This document shows positions 7,103 through 16,677 of a DNA stretch of 43,632 nt, piece after piece (position 1 is the first letter of the stretch; each line of letters opens with the position of its first letter). A program made the translations under genes and the position numbers. The notes beneath the pieces were generated by a model. It worked only from the letters and a program-made list of their open reading frames with translations. It did not search any database and had not been told where the DNA came from. Source of the DNA: Acidobacteriota bacterium (GTDB lineage: Bacteria; Acidobacteriota; Thermoanaerobaculia; UBA5066; Gp7-AA6); NCBI GenBank assembly GCA_020199905.1, contig JAIVJS010000083.1:1-43632 (forward strand), written 5' to 3'.

Positions 7103-7888
7103 ATGTCAAGCGACAAACCTCTTTCCGCCCGCCTTTTCCTGCTGAAAGAGATGGTCGTCCGCGACCTCAGGTCCCGGTATGCCGGCTCCGGCCTGGGGGT
7201 GCTCTGGGCCTTTGCCCTCCCTGTTTTGTGGATGTTCCTCTATACGGCGGTCTTCGCGGTGATCCTCCGGGCTCCCGTCGAGAAGGGGTACGCCAGCTTT
7301 CCCGAGTTCCTGATGGCCGGCCTGCTGCCCTGGATGGCCATTTCCGAAGGGATCTCCCGGTCCGCCTCCGCCCTGACCGACAACGCCGCGATGGTCAAGA
7401 AGACGGTCTTTCCTGTCGAGACGCTGGTCCTCTCCGTCATCCTGGCCGCGGTCGTCAACCAGGTCATCGGGTTTCTCGTCTACGGGATCTACGTCGCCAT
7501 GGTCGGTCACTTTTCGCCCGGCTGGGCGCTGCTTGCGCTTCCGGCGCTCTTTCTCCAGGTGCTTCTGACCTTCGGCATCGGCTGCCTCGCGGCGACGGTG
7601 ACGACCTTCCTGCGGGATGCGGTCCAGGCGATCTCGATTGGCCTGACCGTCGTCTTCTGGGCGACCCCGATCGTCTATCCGGCCGCGCTCGTTCCGGCCC
7701 GCTTCCGTCCGATCCTCTCCGCCAACCCGATCACGCACCTGACGGAGTGGTACCGGCGCGCCTTCACGCTGCACATGCTCCCCGACGCCGGCTCGGCGCT
7801 GTACCTGACCGTCTGCGCCGTCGCGGCGGCGGCGGTCGGGACGGCCCTCTTTTTTCGCGCGCGCCCGCATTTCGCCGATCTGATTTGA
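7103..7888 (+). CDS. wzm: ABC-2 type polysaccharide export permease (Wzm-like)
   Basis: A 261-residue inner-membrane permease that, as a dimer with an ATPase, would export a finished lipid-linked polysaccharide. About six membrane segments: residues ~33-52, ~68-83, ~108-132, ~143-165, ~176-196 and ~234-252. Family marks are the amphipathic N-terminal segment with VVRDLRSRYAGSGLGVLWAF, FLMAGLLPWMAISEGI, NAAMVKKTVFPVE and the late FWATPIVYPAALVP and NPITHLTEWYRRAF stretches. The matching Wzt-like ATPase is not adjacent but about 9.9 kb downstream on the same strand, after three exported proteins and a radical SAM gene. No second permease is present in the window, so the two probably pair. Confidence 0.88.
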   Translation: MSSDKPLSARLFLLKEMVVRDLRSRYAGSGLGVLWAFALPVLWMFLYTAVFAVILRAPVEKGYASFPEFLMAGLLPWMAISEGISRSASALTDNAAMVKKTVFPVETLVLSVILAAVVNQVIGFLVYGIYVAMVGHFSPGWALLALPALFLQVLLTFGIGCLAATVTTFLRDAVQAISIGLTVVFWATPIVYPAALVPARFRPILSANPITHLTEWYRRAFTLHMLPDAGSALYLTVCAVAAAAVGTALFFRARPHFADLI

Positions 7889-7970
7889 GAATCCGCCTGG
7901 AAGAGCCGGGGACCGCTCCACGTTGGACGGTCCGAACCGGCCTGCAAATCCCCGTCTCAGAGGAGGTTTC

Positions 7971-9620
7971 GTGAACAGGACTCCGTCGAATCTGACCAAT
8001 CTGTCCGCGCTCGGGATGGCGGCCGCCGTCGCCCTCGGAATCTGGGCCTGCACGAGCTCGTCGCCGTCCAAGGCGGCGCCGTCCGCGTCGTCTTCCGCCG
8101 CCCCGGGGGGGTCCCTGACGCCCACTCCGAGCGCGCGGCGCCGGGTCAACCCGGACGTCATCGAGGAAGACGAGACGCACTTCGTCGAGCGGTTCCGGAA
8201 GAAGGACTACATCCGGGTGGACGAGCGGCACATGCGGAGCCCGATCGTCCCGCTGCCCGTCGAGTTCTTCAAGGAAGACGAAACCTACTACTACGTGTGG
8301 ACGCCCAAGATCCTGCCCGAGCAGGCGGAGGCGCAGGAGAACGCCCGACCCAGGGTGAGCCCGACGGCGCCGGCCCCGGCACGAACTCCCGTGGCCCCGG
8401 TGGCCGACTTCGACGATCTCGCGCCCCAGCGCGGGACGGTTACGGTCCGCTTCGAAGAGCTTGCCGGCACGGGACTGCCGGCCGAGGGTCTGTGGCGCGC
8501 GAGCTTCGTCATGGCCGACATGAATGGAGACGGAATCCTCGACGTCGTCGCGCCGCCCGCCCGCCTCGGCGGCGACGGAAAGCCTCACGTCTGGCTGGGC
8601 GACGGAAAAGGTCATTACACCGCCTGGCCTCTTTCCTTCGTCGAGGACGGGAGAAAGCGGCCCGACTTCGCAGTCGACTACGGCGGCATCGCCGCGGGGG
8701 ACATCGACGGCGACGGGAACATGGACATCGCCACCGCTTCTCACAACGGCGGCCTCGTCGCCCTCTTCGGCGACGGCAAGGGCGGCTTCACGGTGTCGCG
8801 GCGCGGCCTGCCGGCGCGGGACTTCTCGAGCCAGGGGATCGCCTTGATCGACGTCAACGGCGACGGAAGGTTCGACATCGTCGCCTCGCGGGACATCCTG
8901 GACAACTCGGGCGACGCCGTCGACCTGAACCAGGTCCGGACGTACCTCTACAAGTCGCCGCGCGCATGGGAGTTCCGCAGCAACAGCCTGCCGGGAGCGG
9001 CGTACTCCTACTCGATGAACGTCTGGGACTACGACCGCGACGGAAAAATCGACCTGCTGACGGGAAGCCACGTCTTCGGGGCTCAGACGCTGCTCTGGAA
9101 GAACGGCGGGAAGGGAGAGTTCCTCCCGATCGCGTTTCCGGAGCTCGAGTCCTACGCGTTTCACTTCTCGGCACGGCCCGGGACGTTCGGCGCCGGCAAG
9201 CAGCCCGCGTTCGTCGATGCCTACAGCAAGTTCATGCAGGAGCCGCTGAACAACGCGATCGGGCTGAATGTCTATTCGCTGAAGGACGGGGCGTGGACCG
9301 TCCACCGCGTGTTCCGGAAAAAGGGGGGCAATGCCTTTCTCTATGCGGTCGGGATGGGGGACGTCAACGGCGACGGCCTCGACGACGTCGTGTTTCCCGA
9401 CAGCGAGATGAAGAAGGTCCGGATTTTCCTCCAGAGTCCCGACGGCCAGTTCCGGGAGATCCCGGCCGCGCAGGAGCCGCCGATCAATTCGCAGGCGCAG
9501 TGCCTGCGGCTCGTGGACGTGAATGGCGACGGGCGGCTCGACATCGTGATCGCGAAGACGATTCCCTCGTCCTCGCCGACCGATCCGGGCGGCTTCAGCG
9601 TGTATCTCAACCGCCCGTGA
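7971..9620 (+). CDS. FG-GAP/VCBS repeat lipoprotein
   Basis: A 549-residue exported protein. The N-terminus has a hydrophobic stretch ending LGIWAC (Cys about residue 27), a rough lipobox with an unusual Trp at -2, so it is probably a lipoprotein. After a Ser/Pro/Ala-rich linker, at least six Asp-rich calcium-binding motifs of the xDxNGDGxxDI type are spread over residues ~165-535 (MADMNGDGILDVV, GDIDGDGNMDI, DVNGDGRFDIV, DYDRDGKIDLL, DVNGDGLDDVV, DVNGDGRLDIV), pointing to a seven-bladed beta-propeller. Start: GTG at 7971 after AGGAGGT at 7961-7967; an in-frame TTG at 7923 lacks a binding site. It follows the Wzm permease by 82 bases. The function is unknown; propellers of this class bind ligands or surfaces. 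Confidence 0.85.
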   Translation: MNRTPSNLTNLSALGMAAAVALGIWACTSSSPSKAAPSASSSAAPGGSLTPTPSARRRVNPDVIEEDETHFVERFRKKDYIRVDERHMRSPIVPLPVEFFKEDETYYYVWTPKILPEQAEAQENARPRVSPTAPAPARTPVAPVADFDDLAPQRGTVTVRFEELAGTGLPAEGLWRASFVMADMNGDGILDVVAPPARLGGDGKPHVWLGDGKGHYTAWPLSFVEDGRKRPDFAVDYGGIAAGDIDGDGNMDIATASHNGGLVALFGDGKGGFTVSRRGLPARDFSSQGIALIDVNGDGRFDIVASRDILDNSGDAVDLNQVRTYLYKSPRAWEFRSNSLPGAAYSYSMNVWDYDRDGKIDLLTGSHVFGAQTLLWKNGGKGEFLPIAFPELESYAFHFSARPGTFGAGKQPAFVDAYSKFMQEPLNNAIGLNVYSLKDGAWTVHRVFRKKGGNAFLYAVGMGDVNGDGLDDVVFPDSEMKKVRIFLQSPDGQFREIPAAQEPPINSQAQCLRLVDVNGDGRLDIVIAKTIPSSSPTDPGGFSVYLNRP

Positions 9621-9893
9621 GAGTAAACGGAAGGAAACGCTCCGGTTAACCCGGGTTTAATGACCCGGAAGCATAATTTCCGATCTTTTCCCTTGACTCC
9701 CCCCGGAGCAGAGCCGAAGATGTCCTAAACCTCATGGGAGTCGATGCTTTCTTTCACTCTGCACCCCTAAAGAACCCTTTGAAGAAGGATTTCCGAGAGA
9801 AAAAAATAAACGGGAGGTGATGGGATCGAGACGATGAAGTCTCAAGCGTGTGTTCATTTCTCAGCAGTTAACCGTAACGAGGAGATCTCAATA

Positions 9894-11531
9894 ATGAAGA
9901 AGACTTTTGTGACGTGCATGGTGCTCGTTGCTCTGTTCGCGGTTGCGAACAGCGCGAGTGCCGTCACGTGTACCGTCGACCAGCGGCCGGCGGCGACGTT
10001 GCTCGTCCCCTGGTTCCAGGTGACGTTCAACCCGGATGGCTCGCCCCAGACCGCGACGAGCGCTTCGCTTCAGCCCGCCCTCGACACCATCGTGACGATC
10101 GGAAACGCCTCCTCGGCGCCGACGATCGCCCACGTCTCGGTGTTCAACGAGCGGTCCACGCTGGTTCTCGACTTCAACGTCGCCCTGACTGGATTTGACA
10201 TCCAGGCGATGCGGATGTCGGAGATCCTGCGCGGCAACCTCCCGTCCACCCCGATCACGACCAGCCACGTTTCCGCGGTCAACGACGTGTGTCAGCGCAA
10301 CTCGGCGGCGGCGGTCTATCCGACCGGCTTCCTGCGCGTGCGTCCGAACTCGCCGACGACCCCGGAAGACAACACCCTGGCGACGGCGCTCTATCCGACG
10401 CCGGCGTTTACGCAGGGCGGATCCTTCCAGCTGAACACCCTGGACTCTCTCGACAGATCGACGCCTGCCGACTCGCTCGGCTGCACCGTGACGCCGGACC
10501 AGGTCATCAGCGGGTTGATTCACGGCTACATGACGATCGACATGGTCAACTACTGCAACCTGTCGAACCCGTCCGATCCTCTCTACTACGCCAACGATGC
10601 CATCGGTAACGAGAACAACCTGTGGGGCGAGGTGATCTTCACGTCCTCCACCGGTATCCCGACCTTCGGCTCGTCGACGGTCAACATCGAGTCTGATCGC
10701 TCGTTCGGAGCCCTCGCGAACAACGCGAACAACCCCGGCCAGTTCGATCAGACGACGACGGCCCGCACCCGCACGTTCTACGGCCGTTACTGGTCCCCGG
10801 CGACGGAGAACTTCTGCACGAACTGCGGCAGCGGCGTTTCCCCGACCGACCTCGCGGTCATCGCTCCCTGGGATCGTGGATTCGGCGACGAGCGTGAGCC
10901 CCTCGGCCTGAAGTACGCGGCTCGCTACTTCGAGGGCGCGGGCATCACCTCCAACTGGATCGTGTGGCGCGCTGGCGCCACGGTCGCGGCTGCGGGCGCG
11001 CAGGCGGCCACGTTCCTGCGCGACCTGACGACGTCGCAGTCCGGCACGGCCGGCGCCTGCTCGTCCCAGGAAGCGGTTCCGTCGATCGTGTTCTTCGACG
11101 AAGACGAAAACACCACGACGGTCACGAGCGTTCCCCTGCCTTCGCCTCTCCCGCCGCCCTCCGCGGCGATCAACATCCCCCTCGAAACTCAGCGGATCTC
11201 TCCGTCGACGTTCCCCCGTCCTACGGGCGCGATCGCCGGCTGGGCCTCGCTCGAGTTCCGCAACCTGACGACGGCTCCCAACGGAACCGTTCTGGATCAG
11301 GCGTGGGTCGCTTACGACTTCCAGGGTTCTGCGGCATTCCTGACCGCGGCCGCTCCGGCGACGCAGCTCGATCCTTCGACCTGCAACCCGCTGGGTGTTC
11401 CGTTCGGCGCAGGCTTCCCGTTCCCGCTGGGCGTCAATGGTCCGGTCATCCCGGTCATCCCTGGAACTGTCACGGGCAACGGCCCGAGCGGTCCCGCGGG
11501 CACTGGTCCGAGCCAGAACACCCCGCTGTAA
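9894..11531 (+). CDS. Secreted protein of unknown function
   Basis: A 545-residue exported protein with a signal peptide at residues 1-22 (cleavage after SASA). The mature protein is Thr/Ser/Asn/Pro-rich, has several Cys (VTCTVDQRP, NFCTNCGSG, PSTCNPLG) and ends in a Pro/Gly-rich low-complexity tail. Recurrent LLVPWFQV, VSVFNERSTLVLDFNVALTG and GAIAGWASLEFRNL segments suggest beta-sandwich structure. I do not recognise the family. Start: ATG at 9894 after GAGGAGA; an in-frame ATG at 9834 with GGAGGTGAT 12 bases upstream would add 20 residues before the signal peptide and is less likely. It has its own strong terminator, so it may be highly expressed; its role may be as a surface or appendage protein (inference). 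Confidence 0.75.
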   Translation: MKKTFVTCMVLVALFAVANSASAVTCTVDQRPAATLLVPWFQVTFNPDGSPQTATSASLQPALDTIVTIGNASSAPTIAHVSVFNERSTLVLDFNVALTGFDIQAMRMSEILRGNLPSTPITTSHVSAVNDVCQRNSAAAVYPTGFLRVRPNSPTTPEDNTLATALYPTPAFTQGGSFQLNTLDSLDRSTPADSLGCTVTPDQVISGLIHGYMTIDMVNYCNLSNPSDPLYYANDAIGNENNLWGEVIFTSSTGIPTFGSSTVNIESDRSFGALANNANNPGQFDQTTTARTRTFYGRYWSPATENFCTNCGSGVSPTDLAVIAPWDRGFGDEREPLGLKYAARYFEGAGITSNWIVWRAGATVAAAGAQAATFLRDLTTSQSGTAGACSSQEAVPSIVFFDEDENTTTVTSVPLPSPLPPPSAAINIPLETQRISPSTFPRPTGAIAGWASLEFRNLTTAPNGTVLDQAWVAYDFQGSAAFLTAAAPATQLDPSTCNPLGVPFGAGFPFPLGVNGPVIPVIPGTVTGNGPSGPAGTGPSQNTPL

Positions 11532-11545
11532 TCGTCGTTTCCCTG

Positions 11546-11577
11546 GTGGGCGGGACGAAAGTCCCGCCCACTTTTTT
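11546..11577 (+). terminator. Intrinsic terminator
   Basis: A perfect 11-base-pair GC-rich stem (GTGGGCGGGAC at 11546-11556 with GTCCCGCCCAC at 11561-11571), GAAA tetraloop, then six T. It lies 15 bases after the stop of the 545-residue secreted protein. Confidence 0.93.
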
Positions 11578-11729
11578 CTGTTTCGCGTCAACGGTCCGGT
11601 CGCGGAGATTTCAACACTCAGAGTTCGATCCGCTTTCACATGCTCTTCGGGATCACTGGAGAGAATCTGAAAACGGTTCACGAACGAAAATCCGATACTG
11701 GTCGTCCGCCCTTTCCCGGAGGTCTGCTC

Positions 11730-14700
11730 TTGTCCACTCCGATGCTCCGCCGGACTTTCGTTCCCGCCGCCCTTCTCGGTCTCGCCGTCGCGCTGTTTGT
11801 ACTGCCGTCGTACGCCTCGGCGCAGTGCGCGACGCTGCAGTCCCAGGACCGGCAGAACCATCCCGTCTACAGCGGCACTCTTCCCAACCTTCTGTCGACG
11901 GCGGGTAACGACAAGTACCTGTACGAAGCAACGCAGTACGGTTTCGCTCGCGCGAGCCTCGCCAACCCCGCGAGCCCCGGACAGCTGCAGCTCCTCCAGA
12001 TCGGCCAGAAATACGTCCCCGGGGACAACGGGGGACTGATCTATCTCGGCTGCGACTGCTATCAGGGCGCCAGCACGATGGAAGCGGCGGAGGCGCCGGA
12101 CGGGACGTCCCGGATGGTCTCGGACTTCCGGCCGGTCTACGGAGGCATCCTGCGCGGAATGCTCGGGCTGACCATCGGTCCGAACGGCCCTCAGTTCGGC
12201 AATCAATTGAACATCGCCGAGGTCGCCCTCGGCTCGACGGTGGCGGCGGTTTACATGCCGTCGACCGGGAAATTCTTCGGCTATTTCCCGTCGAGCGGCG
12301 TCCAGGTCGTCGATCTGACCAACCCGAGCGGCACCGTCGCGGCCTCCGCCGCCCTGAATCCGAGCGGCTCGTTCAATTGGACGGGCGTCGGGATCCTGAA
12401 GTCCGGCTCGGTTTCGATCGGCGGTATCCAGCACGTCGTGCTCGTGGGCTTCGTCGGCAGCCAGTTGCGCGTCGCGGAGCCCGATCCTTCGACCGGCGCG
12501 CTGACGGAAAAGGCGAGCACGGTCGCGGCCGGCGCTCCCAACTCGCTCTACGCCGCCAACGTCAACGGACGGGCGTACATTTTCTCGGCCGACAACTCGG
12601 CGGGACTGAACGTGTACGAGTACACGGGCAACGCCTTGAACTTCGCCGGGAACCTCCCCGGCTACTTCAATCAGGTCGTGGTCAAAGGGACGGCCGGCTC
12701 CCCGTACCCCGCGATCTTTCTGCACCGCTCGATCCGTTCCGCGCAGTTCCCGGGCGACCCGCAGGACGGCGTGGACATCTGGGACTCGAAATGGCTCTCA
12801 GGCGGCGCTCCGGTCCGCGCGGCCACTCTCGGCCATCAGGGAACCACCCCTCCGACCGGCCGCGGCAACGCCATCGAGGCCGTCGTCACGGGAGGCGGCT
12901 CTCAGATCATCGCCCACGTCTACCGGCTCGCGAGCACGACGAACCCTCAGACGAACCCGGAACATCTTCTGATCACGGACAACGTCGACATCTCCTGCAT
13001 CGCGGCGGACACGACAAGCCCACCTCGAACGGCCGCGACGTTCACGAACGTCTCCGCCGCGCTGAGAAGCGGCGCGGAAAGAACCGTCAACTACTACGGA
13101 GATCGCGTCACGCTGTCCGACAACTCGTCGACGGGAGTCCCCATTACCCGCGTCGACTGGGACCTGAACAACCCGGGCTCCGGGTTCGCCCCTGATATCA
13201 GCGGCACTGCCACGTCCCTTCCGAACATCTTCTTCCCTTGCGATCCGGCCGCGGGCGGCAACCAGGCGACCGGCGCGGACTGCGCGGCGAGCCTCGGGCT
13301 CTCGAGCAATCCGGGCCCGCAGAGCTTCATCTTCGCCGAGCAGAGCGCCAACCAGAACGGGACGAGCCCGACGCCTTTCTACACGGCGCCCCTTCCGTTC
13401 GTGATGCCGTCGATCGGCATCAGCGGCTTCTCCGCCGGCGTGCTCCGTGTCTTAACCGGCGGCAGCGCCGACGCGACGCCGACGACCGGCAACACCGCCG
13501 ACGCCACGTTCCAGTGGAGCTTCTCGGGCGGGGCGGGCGGCGCGCCGACGGGGATCACGGTCCCGGTTCCGGCCGGCGCCACGGGGTTCTCGCTGACGGT
13601 CACGTGGAGAGGCGGGTACTCCAAGTCGGTTACCGGCACGGTCGTGCAGACCGACCTCGTCCCGGCGTTTACGATTCTGCCCAACTCCATCGCCGTTCCG
13701 GCCACGGAAGGCAGCTATTGCGTCACGCTGCGCTACAACTACACCCCCGCCGGCCAGTCGCCCACCAACCAGACCGTGTCCAGCCCGCTCACGGTCATCA
13801 TTCAGACGACTCCGCTCTCCGCTTCGGTCGGGGGGCCGGCGTCCGGCACGGTTGGCACCGCAATGACGTTCACGGCGACGCCCGCGGGGGGCACCGGAAC
13901 GGGGTACACGTTCGCCTGGGACTGCAACTACTCCCAGTTCTCCGGCGGCAATTTCGCGGCGGGGACGAACACCACGAGCTGCACGTACAACCAGAACGGG
14001 AGCTACACGCCCGCGGTTCGCGTGACCGACTCGGCCAGCAACGTCGCGACGGCGTTCGGTTTCGTGACCGTGACCGGCGGTCCGACGGGGGGCGGCGGCA
14101 ATCTCGCGGCGACCATCTTCGGCGCGACGACGGGCTCGACCGGTAGCCCCATCACCTTCTCGGCCACGGCCACGGGCGGATCTGGCAGCTACAGCTACGC
14201 GTGGGCCTGCGACTACACGATCCTCGGCGGATCCGGCCAGTTCTCTCCGGGCTCGAACCAGACCTCCTGCACCTTCAATTCGAACGGCACGAAGAACGTC
14301 GCCGTGCGCGTTTCCGACGGGACCAACCAGCTCGTCGTGCAATACGCCGTGACGATCGGCGGGGGAGGCGGCCCCGGGCCGAACGGGCTCTCCGTTTCCA
14401 TCGCGGGGCCCACCACGGGATCCGGCGGCGCGACGCTGACGTACACGGCAACCGCCACCGGCGGGACCGCGCCGTACGGCTACGCGTGGGCCTGTGACTC
14501 GTTCTCAGCGGCGGAGACCGCGGCCAACGCCAGCGTCTATGGCTGGACGTTCGGCGACGGAACCATCGCGGCGGGCTCATCCTCGCGCACCGTCACCAAG
14601 ACGTACTCCTCGAAGGGCACTTACCAGGCGGTGCTCGACGTCACGGGCAACGGCACGACGACCGCGGGCACCAACACCTCGCGGTTCACCATCCAGGTCG

Positions 14701-16508
14701 TCACTCCGGCCCCGTCGGGCCAGTTCACTCTCGCGGGAGCGCAGGGGAACTCTGACGGCACCGTCTTTACGGCGACCGCCGGAGAGCAGATCACGATGAC
14801 CGCGGCCGAGAACAACGCCCTGAGCTGGGGCTGGATCTTCGGCGACGACACGAGCGGGGCCGCGCAGAGCGTCAAGAAGACGTACTCGAAGCCCGGAAGT
14901 TACATCGCCAAGCTGCTCGTCACCGGCAACGAGCGCGAGACGACCGGTCTGACCATCTCCACTTTCACGATCAACGTCGTCTCCTGCGCACCGAACGCCG
15001 CCACCCTCTGTCTGAACGACAATCGTTTCAAGGCGACGGTCGAGTGGAGCGTTCCGCCGCAGCAGAAAACGGGCAGCGGCGCCGGCGTCTCGCTCACGGG
15101 AGACACCGGGTACTACTGGTTCTTCAGTCCTTCGAACATCGAGCTCGTCCTGAAGGTCGTGGACGGCCGGACCTTCAACGGCAAGTTCTGGGTGTTCTAC
15201 GGTGCGCTGTCGAACGTCGAATACACGATCACCGTCAAGGACACGAAGACGGGCGCCGTCAAGACGTACCACAACGCCTACGGGACGACGGCCAGCCTGG
15301 CGGACGTGAACGCGTTCGACGGAGGAGCGGCGGCCTCGACCGAAGGAAAGCACGCCCAGGCCGTTTCCGCGATCTCCGTCTCCTGCACGCCCTCTCCCGT
15401 CGGAGTCGGACAGCAGGTCACCTGCACGGCATCGCCGGACGGAACCTATTCCTGGCTGTGGGGAGACGAGACGAAGTTCCCGTCGCCTTACGCGCCGGGA
15501 CCCAACCCCAACAGCCACACGTACACGAGCGCCGGGCCCAAGCAGGTGACGGTGACGACGGACAACGGCATCACCATCGGATCCGTCGGTCTCGCCGTCG
15601 TGGCCACGGTGCCGGGCGGCCTCGCGGCGGTCATCACCGGGCCGGCGACGGGCTCGGCGGCATCGGCGCTTTCATTCACGGGCTCCGCAACGGGAGGCAC
15701 CGGGCCGTACACCTACGCGTGGGCCTGCGATTACAACGCGGCGAGCCCGACTTTCACGACAGGCACCGCGCAGAACGTCTGCACGTTCGCGACGGCCGGC
15801 AGCCACGTGGTCGGCCTCCGCGTCACCGACTCGGCGACACCCGCCGGGACGGCCATCACCACGTCCACGGTCTCCGTGAGTCCGCCGGCGGGCCCGGGCC
15901 TTCCGTCCGCCCTGTACACGGTGGGCGGCGCGCGCCTCAATTCCTCGAGCGGGAAATACGAGGCCGAGCTCGGCGCGGAGATCACCTTCACGGCGAACGA
16001 AGCCAACGCGTCCAAGTGGGCGTGGAACTTCGGCGACGGCTCGGCGGGCAAGGAAGGCCAGTCGGTCAACTACACCTACCTCCAGCGCGGCAACTACGAC
16101 GCCCAGCTGATCGTCACCGGCGACGGCACGAAGACAGTCGGCCTCTCGATGGGCACGATCCCGGTCTCGGTCCTACCGTGCGCGGGAGACTCGAAGACTC
16201 TGTGCCTCAACGGAGGACGTTTCAAGGTCCGGGTCGACTGGAAGTCCGAGTCCGGTGAGGGGTTCGGCACGGCGGTTCCCGTCACGGGCGATACCGGCGA
16301 ATTCTGGTTTCTGTCCGCCAACAACATCGAGCTCGTGCTCAAGGTCGTCGACGGGACGAGCTTCAACGGGCACTTCTGGGTGTTCTACGGAGCCCTGTCG
16401 GATCTCGAGTACACGATCACCGTGACCGACACCACGACGGGGACCGTCAAGACTTACCACAATCCCCTCCACACGACGGCGAGCGTCGCGGACGTGAACG
16501 CCTTCTGA
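11730..16508 (+). CDS. Large PKD-repeat secreted protein with duplicated C-terminal module
   Basis: A 1592-residue exported protein, probably cell-surface. Residues 1-32 are a signal peptide (LRRTFVPAALLGLAVALFVL, cleavage near ASA). Residues ~33-430 look like a beta-propeller (Gly/Asn-rich repeats such as GGIQHVVLVGFVGSQLRVAE). Residues ~550-1080 and ~1215-1470 are Ig-like/PKD domains with the hallmark YAWACD, WTFGDGT, WGWIFGDD and WNFGDGS cores. A module of about 105 residues occurs twice, at ~1090-1197 and ~1488-1592, sharing ELVLKVVDG, FWVFYGALS and a DVNAF end. Start: TTG at 11730, six bases after GGAGGT (11718-11723); ATG at 11742 is an alternative. Adhesion or matrix binding is likely from family knowledge; not shown. 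Confidence 0.88.
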   Translation: MSTPMLRRTFVPAALLGLAVALFVLPSYASAQCATLQSQDRQNHPVYSGTLPNLLSTAGNDKYLYEATQYGFARASLANPASPGQLQLLQIGQKYVPGDNGGLIYLGCDCYQGASTMEAAEAPDGTSRMVSDFRPVYGGILRGMLGLTIGPNGPQFGNQLNIAEVALGSTVAAVYMPSTGKFFGYFPSSGVQVVDLTNPSGTVAASAALNPSGSFNWTGVGILKSGSVSIGGIQHVVLVGFVGSQLRVAEPDPSTGALTEKASTVAAGAPNSLYAANVNGRAYIFSADNSAGLNVYEYTGNALNFAGNLPGYFNQVVVKGTAGSPYPAIFLHRSIRSAQFPGDPQDGVDIWDSKWLSGGAPVRAATLGHQGTTPPTGRGNAIEAVVTGGGSQIIAHVYRLASTTNPQTNPEHLLITDNVDISCIAADTTSPPRTAATFTNVSAALRSGAERTVNYYGDRVTLSDNSSTGVPITRVDWDLNNPGSGFAPDISGTATSLPNIFFPCDPAAGGNQATGADCAASLGLSSNPGPQSFIFAEQSANQNGTSPTPFYTAPLPFVMPSIGISGFSAGVLRVLTGGSADATPTTGNTADATFQWSFSGGAGGAPTGITVPVPAGATGFSLTVTWRGGYSKSVTGTVVQTDLVPAFTILPNSIAVPATEGSYCVTLRYNYTPAGQSPTNQTVSSPLTVIIQTTPLSASVGGPASGTVGTAMTFTATPAGGTGTGYTFAWDCNYSQFSGGNFAAGTNTTSCTYNQNGSYTPAVRVTDSASNVATAFGFVTVTGGPTGGGGNLAATIFGATTGSTGSPITFSATATGGSGSYSYAWACDYTILGGSGQFSPGSNQTSCTFNSNGTKNVAVRVSDGTNQLVVQYAVTIGGGGGPGPNGLSVSIAGPTTGSGGATLTYTATATGGTAPYGYAWACDSFSAAETAANASVYGWTFGDGTIAAGSSSRTVTKTYSSKGTYQAVLDVTGNGTTTAGTNTSRFTIQVVTPAPSGQFTLAGAQGNSDGTVFTATAGEQITMTAAENNALSWGWIFGDDTSGAAQSVKKTYSKPGSYIAKLLVTGNERETTGLTISTFTINVVSCAPNAATLCLNDNRFKATVEWSVPPQQKTGSGAGVSLTGDTGYYWFFSPSNIELVLKVVDGRTFNGKFWVFYGALSNVEYTITVKDTKTGAVKTYHNAYGTTASLADVNAFDGGAAASTEGKHAQAVSAISVSCTPSPVGVGQQVTCTASPDGTYSWLWGDETKFPSPYAPGPNPNSHTYTSAGPKQVTVTTDNGITIGSVGLAVVATVPGGLAAVITGPATGSAASALSFTGSATGGTGPYTYAWACDYNAASPTFTTGTAQNVCTFATAGSHVVGLRVTDSATPAGTAITTSTVSVSPPAGPGLPSALYTVGGARLNSSSGKYEAELGAEITFTANEANASKWAWNFGDGSAGKEGQSVNYTYLQRGNYDAQLIVTGDGTKTVGLSMGTIPVSVLPCAGDSKTLCLNGGRFKVRVDWKSESGEGFGTAVPVTGDTGEFWFLSANNIELVLKVVDGTSFNGHFWVFYGALSDLEYTITVTDTTTGTVKTYHNPLHTTASVADVNAF

Positions 16509-16530
16509 AGCGATGAGACGATGACGATCG

Positions 16531-16564
16531 AAGAGGCCCTGGGTCGCCCAGGGCCTCTTTTTTT
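16531..16564 (+). terminator. Intrinsic terminator
   Basis: A stem of up to 13 base pairs (AAGAGGCCCTGGG at 16531-16543 with CCCAGGGCCTCTT at 16547-16559), TCG loop, followed by a run of T to 16564. It lies 22 bases after the PKD gene stop and separates it from the glycan gene run. Confidence 0.93.
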
Positions 16565-16677
16565 GCGCGATTCCGGGTGCCCGGGCAACGGGGCCTTCGG
16601 GGGAGCCGTATGACAATCGAGCCGGCGGCGCCTGAGACTAGAATGGCTCGGATGTTGCGGAGTTTGATCAGCCCACG

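Noticed and set aside
9643..9660. Palindrome AACCCGGGTT after the FG-GAP gene as a terminator
   Set aside because: The stem is short with no loop and no T run follows.
9888..12725. Long minus-strand open frame (945 codons)
   Set aside because: It is antisense to two clear secreted-protein genes, is Arg-rich as expected of the complement of high-GC coding DNA, and shows no family resemblance.
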